This document shows positions 53,601 to 59,656 of a stretch of 64,000 nt of DNA, piece after piece (within the stretch, counting starts at the first letter, position 1; the number at the start of each line of letters is the position of its first letter). Below the pieces are notes generated by a model. That model did not search any database, had not been told where the DNA came from, and saw only the letters and a program-made list of their open reading frames with translations. The translations under genes were made by a program, and so were the position numbers. The DNA is from Trichobilharzia szidati (lineage: Eukaryota > Platyhelminthes > Trematoda > Strigeidida > Schistosomatidae), in assembly GCA_944472155.2 (NCBI GenBank), contig OX235279.1, forward strand, positions 161,470,199-161,534,198. The letters are read 5' to 3'.

Positions 53601-55439
53601 TGGTTGCTTGTTTGGTTGATTAGTTGATCGAGTTCCTTGCCACGGATCCTTTCTGGTCAGCCGGTTGACTAATACTCTGTATCAGATCACTGAAGGAAAA
53701 TTAGTATTGGAAATACCTTATGTAATGCACCTAGTCTCTGAAGTACATGAAAACTCTGAGGTGACGTTTTGTTGTTGTTCTCTTGAGTTCCGAGTAGAAC
53801 AAACAGCTCCAACAGACCGTTGCCAATTTCTCCTGTATTCTGCACTCGTCTTCAGCTGGCTAGCTGTCCCCAGGATTACTCATTAGCCTTCTTCTCCTCC
53901 TCAGAAGAAGATCTCCCACCAGACAACCTTCAGACCAACTCTCAGGTCGTCATTTCCCACTTGGAATACACTCCACCGATGGTCTGGAGTGCGAAATCAT
54001 CCGACGTGTGTGTCCAATCCATCTCCACTTTCCTCTAAATATTTGTTGAGCTTTAGGTTCTTGGTTGGTTTGTTTGCAGAGTTTCTGGCCAATTTTTCTT
54101 TCTGACCGACCATCTGATCTTCAGAATGGGGCCAACAAAGGCAACAGCTACATGTTGGAAATGCTTCTCGTAATACTCTGTCCAAATTTATGACCCACAT
54201 AGAAGAACTGACCGCCATTTTTATTGTTTACGCTCAAGTGTAAGGTCCTGGGTTCGAGCCTGGGCGGGCGCCTGACGATGAAGAGTCCCAAACCAGGACG
54301 AAACAGCTGTGGAGTACTCCATGGCTGGTTTTTCAATGGTTTTCTAACTGATGCCAACTCATGATGAAATCCTTCAACCAATTCACAGTGTATTGTGATG
54401 TCAAGCCACCACTTAGAGTGGTGACTACAGTGTAAACTTGAATGCCATTGAATTGAGTTTGCACCAAACAAAGAACTAGACACATTACCTATTAGTTGCT
54501 AGCTGGTGTCCAATCAAGGTGTTAATAAACACTGCTCAGAAATTACACTTACTATTTCTTTTAAACACAAGATTTAAGTGTAAACAAGAAATAAAGGCTT
54601 GAATTCAACGGAAAAAGTGCTGTATGAGATGATGAGCTACATGTATAAGTTGAGTAACAATATGGTGTAGATATGATGGAGAAGATTTGTAGCTCAGGTG
54701 GATGATTTTGGTGTGGTTGTGTTCTCTGAGCTGGATAGTTAATTTGCGAAGCTTTCATCACCCTACTAGGTGACATCTTCAGCGCATACTTCAATTTGAA
54801 GTGAGCTTTTAGATTTCTCCACGAGTTTATTAATCATCCCTCCCTGTCCAAGGTCACCGGGGTACAACACTAGAAAAAGAAGCCCTGAAAGTGTTAGTCA
54901 AAGGATAATACAGAATATGTTCACAACTTCTGAGGACAACAGAAGACACACAATCAGGACTAAGTCTGTATCAAACTTTTATTGATTTCATGCATCTGAG
55001 TACATCAAGCGCGTTAAGATCGTGAAAGTCTCTAGCCTCGCATACGCCCAAACCTTCCCCCTCTTTACTAGGCTTACTAGCAGACGGATGTGGGGCGGCA
55101 AAGTTAAGTATAATGCGTCTATGTCCAGGAATCGAACACTGGATCACTTGCATATTGCATGGTAGGTTGTCTGGCAAGCATTCCACATTTGAACCAACGA
55201 CTAACTGTTAAGGGACATAAAAAATATTCATATATTTGTTTTCTATTGTGTGTGTATCTCGTCTAGGTAAATTCAATACAAGTGAAGATGAAGTTGAACA
55301 CTGGGAACATGTGATCGCATCAAAAGATCAGTGTATCTCACAATGGCATAAATTTTATCCAATCCCTTTAACTATGCCACCAGAACGGTCATCAGCAGTA
55401 TCAAAAACAAAGCAAATTGAAACACCAATGACAGAGTGA
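32309..55439 (+). CDS. SYT14/SYT16: Synaptotagmin-14/16-like tandem C2 protein (3' part of gene)
   Basis: Seven exons (32309-32625, 34570-34689, 41478-41583, 43262-43449, 48469-48694, 52956-53171, 55267-55439) join in phase to 447 residues and a TGA stop. Residues 1-105 form an acidic, Ser-rich linker; about 109-240 are C2A; about 283-425 are C2B. The end reads FNTSEDEVEHW and SKDQCISQWH, matching the synaptotagmin WHXL region and especially synaptotagmin-14/16. Family members act in membrane trafficking through phospholipid and protein binding. The calcium-binding aspartates of loops 1 and 3 are missing in both domains (PPAY replaces SDPY; RRRPIRRKG in C2B loop 3), as in the calcium-independent synaptotagmin-14/16. 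The N-terminal membrane span must be upstream, outside the supported exons. Introns are filled with transposons. Confidence 0.87.
32700..33480 (-). mobile_element. Sm-alpha-type SINE copies, decayed
   Basis: On the minus strand the order is flank, head (B-box relic GGATTCAAGTCCC near 33105-33120), a hammerhead relic (33030-33075) and the tail (GGTTCTCAATGGTTCTCTAAG near 33005-33030). The ribozyme core is destroyed. The part 32700-32950 resembles a second, more decayed flank. It lies in the first supported intron. Confidence 0.6.
33481..34569. other. Intron DNA, unassigned
   Basis: No exon-like or repeat-like sequence was recognised with confidence. Confidence 0.4.
34570..34689 (+). CDS. SYT14/SYT16: Synaptotagmin-like gene, C2A first exon
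   Basis: Acceptor ACATTCCAG and donor CAG|GTAGGT, 40 codons, phase 0 to 0. It encodes SSRLQLAISYSEADQEMQVN and VIRANDIPSADSGGPPAYQ, the first two beta strands and loop 1 of a C2 domain. The calcium-binding SDPY motif is replaced by PPAY. Confidence 0.88.
34690..35924. other. Intron DNA, unassigned
   Basis: A minus-strand frame at 35000-35302 (100 residues) has no motif. A short phrase near 35500-35530 (CTGATGAAATCCTCCAACCAATCAC) resembles the tail of Sm-alpha-type SINEs. Nothing else was recognised. Confidence 0.35.
35925..36136 (-). mobile_element. tRNA-headed SINE, family C, long-tail type
   Basis: On the minus strand the head (GCGTCAGTGGAACAGTGG, B-box relic) is followed by the tail 'CCCAATATCTATGGTCGGTCTGC' to 'ACGGTGTGGCATCAAGCTGTAATC' and an A-rich end (35925-35960). 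The same tail occurs at 48031 and 53228 on the plus strand. RNA polymerase III transcription and LINE-driven mobility are inferred. Confidence 0.75.
36230..36480 (-). mobile_element. RTE-clade LINE fragment
   Basis: CATATGTTCTCTTCCCTGTGGTC, CTGCTTGATATCACGCTCAAACCC and CATTTTCTCTGTGTTCACC are diverged RTE blocks on the minus strand. It is short, with no frame. Confidence 0.4.
36730..36944 (-). mobile_element. RTE-clade LINE relic
   Basis: The segment with TTTGTGAAATTAGACATAAATCATC matches the block seen near 31640-31670 and 56395-56415 on the minus strand. It directly precedes the 3' end of the better RTE copy that starts at 36945. Confidence 0.45.
36945..38640 (-). mobile_element. RTE-clade (SR2-like) LINE with reverse transcriptase
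   Basis: This is the best LINE copy in the window. Minus-strand frames show, in order, HWAEHFKRLLNRP (38610), LRAGEAAGSDGISAEAL (about 38450), VPADWRK and LFKLPKKEDLGQCKNW (about 38300), motif A HLNYIDFEKAFDGVDREI (about 38060), motif B VKTGVRQG (about 37910), motif C LNFADNICLIS (about 37760; the usual FADD is FADN), and the C-terminal RWIGHTLRKLS... NRTQWMHAAEALCSS (about 37190-36990). It makes cDNA at the target site. Frameshifts at about 38207 and 37868 and the catalytic D-to-N change make it inactive. The endonuclease domain is missing. Confidence 0.85.
38641..39185. other. Intron DNA, unassigned AT-rich
   Basis: No recognised repeat or exon. (ATT)n-like text occurs near 38980-39005. 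Confidence 0.35.
39186..40740 (+). mobile_element. RTE-clade LINE fragment interrupted by a SINE
   Basis: Plus-strand blocks include CTACTTCAACACTATGGC (39380, after motif A), GGACTGGATTATGCGTCA (39570), AAGATTCTAGAAGATCTGGATTT, GGTGATGAAGATAACCAACCAACC (39760), GAAGATATCAAAGTCAGCC (39912) and the 3' part with GTGACATGGAGGATACC (40580). A minus-strand SINE (about 40172-40410) separates GAAAATCAAATT from AATTAGCGACAAGAAACTG. The 3' end lies near 40735 with an (AAT)n tail. Confidence 0.7.
40172..40410 (-). mobile_element. tRNA-headed SINE, family C, short-tail type
   Basis: On the minus strand the head (40410-40337) begins TGCGTCGGTGGCATAGCGG and ends CCGGCCGACGCA, so the first seven bases GCGTCGG can pair with CCGACGC. 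The tail runs through GGCTAGCAACCCC and ends in an A-rich stretch (40195-40165). The RTE target resumes with an AAATT shared on both sides. The tail is the same as in the 30838-31052 copy but differs from the copies at 35925, 48031 and 53228. Confidence 0.75.
40741..41477. other. Intron DNA with a repeat X relic
   Basis: About 41140-41215 is a minus-strand fragment of the repeat X tail (CACAATTTATTCCTGCTCATAATC). Otherwise nothing was recognised. Confidence 0.4.
41478..41583 (+). CDS. SYT14/SYT16: Synaptotagmin-like gene, C2A middle exon
   Basis: Acceptor TTTTCCTCTGATAAAG and donor TTGC|GTAAGT, phase 0 to 1. It encodes IYLCILPDSEHQWKSKLRTA and PNPEFLEQWIFKIPL, the strand pair with the conserved NP.F motif of C2 domains. 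It joins the next exon through a leucine codon. The intron before it is 6.8 kb. Confidence 0.88.
41740..42350 (+). repeat. Dispersed repeat Z, copy 1
   Basis: Shares with 60860-61220 the order 'ATGATGAAAGTTCGAAGGTGTGAAT', 'GATTATAAAATGGTTTAT', 'GGGCGAGCATGGAAACAAA', 'AACTGAGGAGTCAAACAG' and 'GGGCTTCTGCAG'. It has no frame and is probably the untranslated part of a Penelope-like lineage. It lies in the intron between the C2A exons. Confidence 0.6.
42500..42930 (+). repeat. PLE tail-like repeats
   Basis: 42530-42640 resembles 3200-3310, and 42800-42880 (GAAATTTGTCTTCTTAATACCTTATTC) resembles the tail of the PLE at 4590-4700. It is probably the 3' end of a Penelope-like copy whose coding part is gone. 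Confidence 0.45.
43262..43449 (+). CDS. SYT14/SYT16: Synaptotagmin-like gene, C2A last exon
   Basis: Acceptor TTCTCATCTCACAG and donor AAA|GTAAGT, phase 1 to 0. It encodes LLCTIIGHYGVGKEFPYGNA, ILPMEKLNLN and LHFEPKYVH. Spacing from FKI in the previous exon to YGV is 23 residues, the same as in vertebrate synaptotagmin-14, which supports the join. Loop 3 lacks the usual aspartates. Confidence 0.88.
43535..44455. mobile_element. Head-to-head Penelope-like copy, lineage B
   Basis: The left arm (about 43540-43650) is the reverse complement of the right arm (about 44330-44450). Examples are 'TTTATTTAGATGGCTTCTAG' and 'GAGGTACAGAAACAATTTTAACA' against their mirror text at 44370-44445. Between them a plus-strand frame (43792-44328) covers the C-terminal part of a PLE, with NTSLTRAYYPAAKLAPIYLT, KTINGRNIPILLKFTEAVS and LCVCPERSG. 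The GIY-YIG core itself is degraded. It is intronic in the synaptotagmin-like gene. Confidence 0.65.
44790..45145 (-). mobile_element. RTE-clade LINE fragment
   Basis: GACCCATATAGAAGAACTGGCTGACTTAGCATTGATGTTGAA (44808 onward) and TTGGTTGATTGTCTTCACCACCTCCATCTTCTCTG (45085 onward) are minus-strand RTE blocks from the post-catalytic region. Confidence 0.6.
45480..45625 (-). mobile_element. tRNA-headed retroposon relic
   Basis: On the minus strand, GACTCAGGTGGCCTAGTGGATATTGC... TTGGTTCACGTGTCAATG has A-box and B-box-like parts at tRNA spacing. The tail was not defined. It is distinct from families B and C. Confidence 0.4.
45660..46110 (-). mobile_element. Sm-alpha-type SINE, decayed hammerhead
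   Basis: On the minus strand the head (GGTGGCTGAATAGTGGTCAAAG, B-box relic GAGTTTGAAATGATG) leads to GTACTGATGAGGAGTTGCAG... GGGACCAAACAGC. The box CTGATGA (45770-45764) is intact but GAAA has become CAAA and helix II is mispaired. The tail with CCACTGAAAACCACG on the plus strand is conserved. Confidence 0.65.
46530..47135 (+). repeat. Dispersed repeat X, uninterrupted copy
   Basis: This copy spans the site that is occupied by a PLE in the copy at 3320-4835, and thus defines that insertion. It includes GCATTCACTTGCATGTAATCAC (46813), GAGAGAGGTTATTCACTGAATC and GTGACTAAATTGATGTGATTATG (47050). No coding frame was recognised. The family is present at least three times at length and several times as short fragments. 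Confidence 0.65.
47136..47655. other. Intron DNA, unassigned
   Basis: No recognised feature. Confidence 0.35.
47656..48030. mobile_element. Two RTE-clade LINE fragments in opposite orientation
   Basis: A minus-strand piece (47656-47940, with CCTCTTCGTTCCGCATTCAGG-like and GATGTTATTTGACGGTCTC text) is followed by a short plus-strand piece (about 47985-48030, GGAAAATGGAGATGGATACAATACATTCTGAGGAGACTG). The latter is cut exactly where a SINE begins at 48031. Confidence 0.55.
48031..48230 (+). mobile_element. tRNA-headed SINE, family C, long-tail type
   Basis: The head (48031-48103) starts GCGTCGGTGGCACAGTGG, has B box GGTTCGACCCC and ends TGCCGATGCA, so acceptor-like ends pair with one wobble. 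The tail (ATCTATGGTCGGCCTGC, CTACCGATATC, AAATACGGTGTGGAATC) ends in AAAAATAAAAAAA. It inserted into an RTE relic. It lies in the intron before the C2B exons. Confidence 0.8.
48469..48694 (+). CDS. SYT14/SYT16: Synaptotagmin-like gene, C2A-C2B linker and C2B start
   Basis: Acceptor TTTATATCTTTCAG; donor CGAA|GTAAAT, phase 0 to 1. The linker is followed by LPKVLLSLRLNPDTGRLECC and QQITLVNLRVGNRIPKR, the first strands of C2B. An earlier GTTGGA at 48670 is a possible donor, but it would end in phase 0 and not fit the next exon. The downstream LINE fragment begins about 50 bp later. Confidence 0.86.
48745..49055 (-). mobile_element. RTE-clade LINE 3' fragment
   Basis: GATGATTCCCTTGGGTTCTAGGTGGAACAT (48790) is the minus-strand 3' end seen also at 55600 and 62330. 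It is followed by CCTCTTCAGCTGGCCCCACAATTG and CTCCATCTCCATTTT blocks of the protein C-terminus. Confidence 0.65.
49380..50190 (+). mobile_element. Ty3/gypsy-like gag-protease remnant
   Basis: Broken plus-strand frames include a gag-like stretch (TWKVFTERLVTEFD near 49538), a degenerate zinc knuckle (ECGKAGNWRRYC near 49978-50013; the usual first Cys is missing and the His is Asn or Trp) and an aspartic protease start (VICLLDTGAAVSIV near 50140-50180, with the catalytic DTG). The zinc knuckle binds RNA during assembly; the protease processes the polyprotein. Reverse transcriptase and LTRs were not found. The sequence stops at about 50190, where an RTE fragment begins. It is dead. Confidence 0.7.
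50191..50285 (-). mobile_element. RTE-clade LINE scrap
   Basis: TGTGCGACACTAAATACAAATCATCC and TCTAGGGTCTTCTAGTCGGCCCAATG match minus-strand RTE blocks at 25590-25660 and 31640-31710. It is under 100 bp, joined directly to the gag-protease remnant. Confidence 0.5.
50350..51665 (-). mobile_element. Penelope-like element, RT to endonuclease region
   Basis: Minus-strand frames run ALPLRSVFDMSSSPYHSN (51610), MISLDTSSLFTSVPL (about 51420, motif A), VAMGSPLGPILA (about 51225, motif B), CRYVDDTFIVIKKE (about 51130, motif C, intact YVDD), RFLDILMTK (50990), LLSRNGYPTKFVKKHM (about 50785) and a GIY-YIG relic CGATYIGRT (about 50500). A stop near 51340 and others break the frame, and the region between 50560 and 50690 is changed. 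It is among the longest PLE copies here, missing the N-terminus and 3' tail. Confidence 0.85.
51666..51929. other. Unassigned intron DNA
   Basis: No recognised feature; the sequence lies between two PLE copies. Confidence 0.3.
51930..52870. mobile_element. Head-to-head Penelope-like copy with long inverted arms
   Basis: The left arm (51940-52205) and right arm (52587-52860) are inverted copies of about 265 bp; GGGTGGGTGGGAGGTTT pairs with AAACCTCCCTCCCACCC. The interior on the minus strand encodes the end of a GIY-YIG region: SSISPHLIDDRGHKVD, FKVIYHTL and RIRKKFV, readable with frame changes. The 112-codon plus-strand frame at 52214-52549 is antisense to this and is not a gene. It sits 85 bp before the C2B core exon. 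Confidence 0.7.
52956..53171 (+). CDS. SYT14/SYT16: Synaptotagmin-like gene, C2B core exon
   Basis: Acceptor GATTCATTTTCACAG and donor AG|GTGAGT, with two leading bases and phase 1 at the end. It encodes IYVKIVIRTEEEGQLAKTHS, HMNETFAFAIKHYQIDQITL and EVKLMRRRPIRRKGATIG. NETFAF is the conserved strand motif. The basic RRRPIRRKG replaces the acidic calcium-binding loop 3, suggesting calcium-independent lipid or protein contact. Confidence 0.9.
53228..53425 (+). mobile_element. tRNA-headed SINE, family C, long-tail type
   Basis: The head has GATGGCACAGTGGTTAGAATTC and B box GGTTCGATCCC (about 53285), and ends GCCGACGCA. The tail is nearly identical to that at 48104-48215 and ends AAAAATAAAAATTC. 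The first bases of the acceptor part are replaced. It lies 57 bp after the C2B exon donor. Confidence 0.78.
53480..54215 (-). mobile_element. RTE-clade LINE fragment
   Basis: Minus-strand blocks include the 3' end (GTTCTCTTGAGTTCCGAGTAGAAC at about 53775), TCCAATCCATCTCCACTTTCCTC (54013), GACCATCTGATCTTCAGAATGG (54108) and GACCCACATAGAAGAACTGACC (54190). A second older scrap covers 53500-53650. Confidence 0.65.
54235..54540 (+). mobile_element. Sm-alpha-type SINE with damaged hammerhead
   Basis: The head end CAAGTGTAAGGTCCTGGGTTCGAGCCTGG (B box at about 54251) is followed by GATGAAGAGTCCCAAACCAGGACGAAACAG. Helix II (GTCC/GGAC) and GAAA are intact but the box reads ATGAAGA instead of CTGAAGA and helix I is lost, so cleavage is unlikely. 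The tail continues through CATGATGAAATCCTTCAACC to CTGGTGTCCAATCAAGG, a phrase shared with family B. Confidence 0.7.
54660..54840 (-). mobile_element. Solo Penelope-like terminal repeat
   Basis: The same text as the left arm at 655-790: ATATGATGGAGAAGATTTGTAGCTCAGGTGGATGA, GTGTTCTCTGAGCTGGATAGT and TTCAATTTGAAGTGAGC. Only the 3' end of a minus-strand element is present. It lies in the last intron of the synaptotagmin-like gene. Confidence 0.75.
54753..54782 (-). ncRNA. Hammerhead ribozyme core, PLE type (best copy)
   Basis: On the minus strand CTGAAGA (54782-54776) is followed by helix II with GTCACC against GGTGAT (five pairs, loop TAGTAG) and GAAA (54756-54753). GCG before the core can pair with CGC shortly after GCTT, suggesting a minimal form with almost no helix III. 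This is the least damaged PLE-type core in the window. Confidence 0.7.
54965..55200 (-). mobile_element. tRNA-headed retroposon, family D
   Basis: On the minus strand GTCGTTGGTTCAAATGTGGAATG... GTGATCCAGTGTTCGATTCC (B box near 55130) and TAGACGCATT form a tRNA-like head. The tail continues to about 54965, ending in TTTTATTG on the plus strand. No other copy is present in this window. It ends 66 bp before the terminal exon. Confidence 0.55.
55267..55439 (+). CDS. SYT14/SYT16: Synaptotagmin-like gene, terminal exon
   Basis: Acceptor GTATCTCGTCTAG. The exon encodes GKFNTSEDEVEHWEHVIASK and DQCISQWHKFYP, then a short tail ending PMTE and a TGA stop at 55437-55439. HW...SK.Q.I..WH is characteristic of the synaptotagmin C-terminus. 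No canonical AATAAA is evident before the LINE fragment that begins near 55585. Confidence 0.9.
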
Positions 55440-55584
55440 ATGCATTTTTCACGTCAATGACTGCTGATGACTTTCGTGTGTGTGTGTGTATGTGTGATTG
55501 TTTGAAGTCAACATTTCATCATCATATATACTTTTAATCACTTTCGTGTTTTAGTTTTATTTTAAAACCAATTTATTATTATGA

Positions 55585-56640
55585 TTACTATTCGTCATTT
55601 GTTCCTTTGGGTTCCGGGTGGAACATAAGGCATCAGCTGGAGCACATCTCCACCTGGTCCTATTCTGCGTGGACCTATTCAGCTGGTTGGTTTCACGTTT
55701 GCTCATTGTCTGTTATCTCCTCCCCTCCAACAAAACTTCCTTCATGTCACCCGCGGAGTAACATGCCTGACTTCCAGTATCCCTTTGGAGTTCCACTTGA
55801 TCGATAGAATGGCTGCTGTACAATGTCATTTGACAGCCTCATCAGCTCAGTGTACGTCCAATTTATCCATCTCCATTTTCTTCTGCATACTGATTGGCCA
55901 TTAGGTTAGTTTCTTCCCAGAATTTCTTGTTTCGAATTCCTTTTGGACTTCAGTATGTGACCAGCTGAGATGGCAGCTGTTGATAAAAGTCTGCAGTAGC
56001 GGCCTAGTGGAAACGCGTTTGGTGACGCTCTAGCCATGTTTCTGTCACATATAGCAGAACTGGCTGACTTAACATCAATGTTCAAAATCCGAATCTTGTA
56101 CTTCTTAATGTTGTGGCGAGCGCGGATTTCCGAACGGATTTCAGATTGGTGAAGGTGTACCTTGTCTTTCGGATTCTGGCTTTGATATCCTCTTCCATGT
56201 CTGCTGCCTGTGATGCTGTCTAGATAAGTGAAGGAAGTAACCTCTTTCAAAGTTGTCCTGTTGATGATCATTGTTGCTATTGGTTGTTTATCTTCATCGC
56301 CCTCATGTTCCCTATATTCACTTGAAATCCTGTATTCGCTACCAGTTGGCCTCTTCTGTCAACTTGTTCATTTTTACCTGTTAGTCATTGAGCTTATTTG
56401 ATATTAGACATAGACATATCCACGCGCGAAATCCAGATCTTGTAGAATCTTCTTATCTACCCAACGTATTCCTATTTTCTCACCCACCGCCCACAGTATC
56501 CCGCATAAACGAGTACACCACAATTAGGAATATCATCATGGGTGATAATGAGCAGTCTTTTTTCACTCCTCTGTGGGTTCGCTGATGTGGGTCACCCGCC
56601 TGACATGCGCCTTTGTCATACAACCAGCTATGGCTTAATG
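55585..56640 (-). mobile_element. 5'-truncated RTE-clade LINE
   Basis: The 3' end begins at about 55590 (TTGTTCCTTTGGGTTCCGGGTGGAACATAAGG). Minus-strand frames then give the C-terminal region and EVTSFTYLDSITGS with KIRILNIDVKSA (55906-56271). Blocks upstream to 56640 match the region just after motif C. The frame is broken and there is no catalytic motif. Confidence 0.72.
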
Positions 56641-57640
56641 AAATCGGTAAAGATATGGGATAATGTTTTGCTAAATATAAAATGACTGACCAAGCAGAAT
56701 GTAATTAAGAGCATAGAAAAAATTCCCCGTTTTTTGGGAATTTAGCGGACAAAATGACTGAGAGCAAATAAATATGTTTCCTTTTCAATTAGATCCACAT
56801 CCATGGCAATGAAAACAAGAGATGGGGCTCAGCGAAGAGGCTCCCGCCATTTTCAGCGAATTCATTCTCCCCTCTTAAGAGCTGTACAACCACATTTATA
56901 TACAATCTCTTTTTTATGTAAGTGGGTACTAGCAAAAATGACGAATTATTGTTAATGTTAATCAATGCAGAAGAGAAGTCGAAGAAGTAATGGTATTAAA
57001 GTTAAGTGGTAAGATGAGTAATATAATGAATGCATGAGTTGTGATCAGGATCTTCACATAGAAACGAAGAAAAATGTAGGAATATAAGAGTTCTAAGGAG
57101 TTAGCAAAATAAACGAACGAAAATCAGGTGAGTAGAAATTAACATTGAGGTTGTCACCATAATAGTAGAAAGTGGTCGCATAATTGTCTTCTGGGTATGC
57201 CAGTCCAGCTCAGGTTCTTCCTCTATCTGAATGGCCAAAGCTTCAGCAATGTGCAGAGGAGACAAAAGCGTATTTTTGCTGTCTTTGGCGCGTTGTTCTT
57301 CATATTTTGTAGATTACTCTGAGGGAGGCATTCGCTGAGATGGCGGAATGATCAGTATGTGTTGACGAAGTGTTCGATTATGGCGCTCCTTTTAAACAGG
57401 CACAATAATAAGTCAATATCAACATGTCAAACTCTGGAGGAGGGGTGATAAATGACAAAGAAAACTAATACACGGAAGGAATACAGAGAGTGGATCGCAT
57501 CATGCATGACTTTGCAAGAATTAGAAAAGGATCAACTAAGAAATAAATGAGTTACATATAAAAGAAAAGACATTCAGCGAAGAGTTACTCCTCCACTTTT
57601 ACCGATATCATTATCAGGTCGTATAATAACACATGTTATA
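56641..57640. other. Repeat debris, mostly unassigned
   Basis: 56830-56920 is a minus-strand relative of repeat Y (GCGAATTCATTCTCCCCTC). 57150-57430 resembles parts of 61140-61340 (a tail region with GGCTTCTGCAG-like and GTTGACGA.GTGTTC.ATTA.GGC.CC text). These are probably untranslated regions of Penelope-like copies. Confidence 0.4.
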
Positions 57641-58430
57641 CAGTAAATTATCTCAGCAACAAAAGGAATATTTATCAAGAAACACATGACAAAGAAAGCG
57701 GAAAAGGACTACTCGCTATCTGTAAACAAGAAGCCACTTTATATACGACTGAAATTCAAGGGCGATATACCAAGTGAAATAATTACGAAGAAATTAAGAA
57801 AATCAGTTCAAAGAACTTTTAATGCTGGCGAACTACACGTCTTATTCTCTTCACGACCGATGGTGCTACCTCGACTGAAAGATGAAGTACCTAGACTGGC
57901 CACTTCAAATTGTATTTATCAATTCAACTGCGCTTGTGGAGCGAGTTATATTGGCCGTTGCTCTAGTAACTTGATTTTTCGTGCTCGAGAACATATCCCA
58001 GTATGGCTAAGTAAAGGTGTATTGAAAACCATTAACAGTTCGATATTGGACTATCTGGTGCAAACCGGTCACAAAGCCAGCCAGCATGGAAGAATCCTTC
58101 TCTGTAATCTACCGGGTGCTTAATAAATTGCCAAGATCATCGAAGCACCGCATTATCCAAACAGCAGAGGCTATTGCAATTCGATTCAAACAACCAGTGC
58201 TCTGTAATATTATCTTTCCTAATTCTTCTGACATTCAGTTTATTTTATGTTGATGCTATTCAGCTGTAATCTATCAATATTATTGATTCGATGTTATTTG
58301 AACAACATGAATGTTGTTCATAACACTAATTCATTCACTATAATGTATATATAACTGTATAGCCTGATGATGAAGTTGTCGAAAAGAGTACTCCTTGTTC
58401 AATATCTATTCTTTTGAAAAATTTTAATGG
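57641..58430 (+). mobile_element. Penelope-like GIY-YIG end
   Basis: The plus-strand frame 57686-58123 (145 residues, open) contains KPLYIRLKFKGDIPSEIITK, then the endonuclease region CIYQFNCACGASYIGRCSSN, RAREHIPVWLSKG, SSILDYLVQTGHKAS and, after a frame change, AEAIAIRFKQPVLC. The Cys pair, the YIG, and REH residues are preserved, so this domain decayed less than the others. Reverse transcriptase is missing. The tail continues to about 58400 (AGCCTGATGATGAAGTTGTCGAAAAGAG), which may be another hammerhead-like relic. Confidence 0.8.
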
Positions 58431-59656
58431 GCATTTTTAATCAGTTAAAAGGAATATTGTTAAAGATGTGTATCACTAGGACTATAAATGTTTCTATGAA
58501 AACAAATTACATAATGTACAGAGGGTTAATCAAGTAGAAACTGAGATAAAATTCAATAGGTAAACTCAGTAACGTCCTATAATTAACGGGATTGAGTAGA
58601 GGAGTTCAATGAAAAGTTGAACGAGAGTCAAGTGAACGAAATCGGTAATGAAAGGTACGAAGATGTAACAAAGGATGATAACGGAAGAGAATAATACAAT
58701 TCAGAAGAGCCTAAAAACAAGAAATCACGTATTCCGTATATGGATAGAACAAGTCGACTGTAGATTTAGTGATACTGAACTAATTTCTGCATTCAGAGTT
58801 CAGGATTTAGCATGCTTGTGTATCGCCATCACTTCTCTGGTTTAAAGAAGTTTGATTTGTACTCTTTTGCAAGATTCCCGCGTGTATTCTGTAGATGACG
58901 TTGAAGTTGGTTTTTGTGGGTTAGCTTGGTGTCGGGATTTTTCGACCAGGTGTCCCAGGATTACGTAATGGGTGATTAAGGAGAAATAAAGTAATTTGCG
59001 CAATGATGAGTTGTAAAATACTAACTTAGGGGAATGGCAAAGTAGTTCCATTTATACATTCATGTAACGATGGCTAAGGTAATGAAAAGTGGCTGTACGA
59101 ATTTTTTCTGAAGACAAACACAGGTTTGGCTTCTTCACCCGTGTATGCACAAAAGACGAATCGACAAAATCGAAATTAAGATTAGCATTCGGAATGCGGC
59201 GTACAACTTTAAATGCTGTATATTAACATCAACTTTCTGCTCACTGTCTACAAGGTGTAAGGTGAAACAGAGCTACTAATGGATCTTGTCTTTCCCTTGC
59301 TTAACTACTATGCAGGATGATGTTTTGCGGATTATGATAGAGAACGTTGCCTAATTGTACGCCCAATGTAACTAATTACTCCGGAACAGTCAAACTTTTA
59401 GATGCATATGTAGGACGCGAAATTAGGCAGTATATCCTTATTTCTCTTGAAAGTAAAATTGCAATAATTGTAATGAACATTCTTTTAATTGTGTTCTTCA
59501 GGCGTTCGCCGTTTACTATTCCGCTGATGTCATCACCATGGAACTGTAGTTTCATGAAAAACTGCTTTTATGGAGCTGTTGCCACACTGTCCTACCTTAT
59601 TGGCAAGTTCATATTTTTCTCAATGAACTTATCTGGACGACCGTTTTTACTAAGTA

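Noticed and set aside
58366..58400. Hammerhead at CTGATGATGAAGTTGTCGAAAAG
   Set aside because: The boxes CTGATGA and GAAA are present but no convincing helix II can be drawn between them; kept only as a possible relic in the PLE entry.
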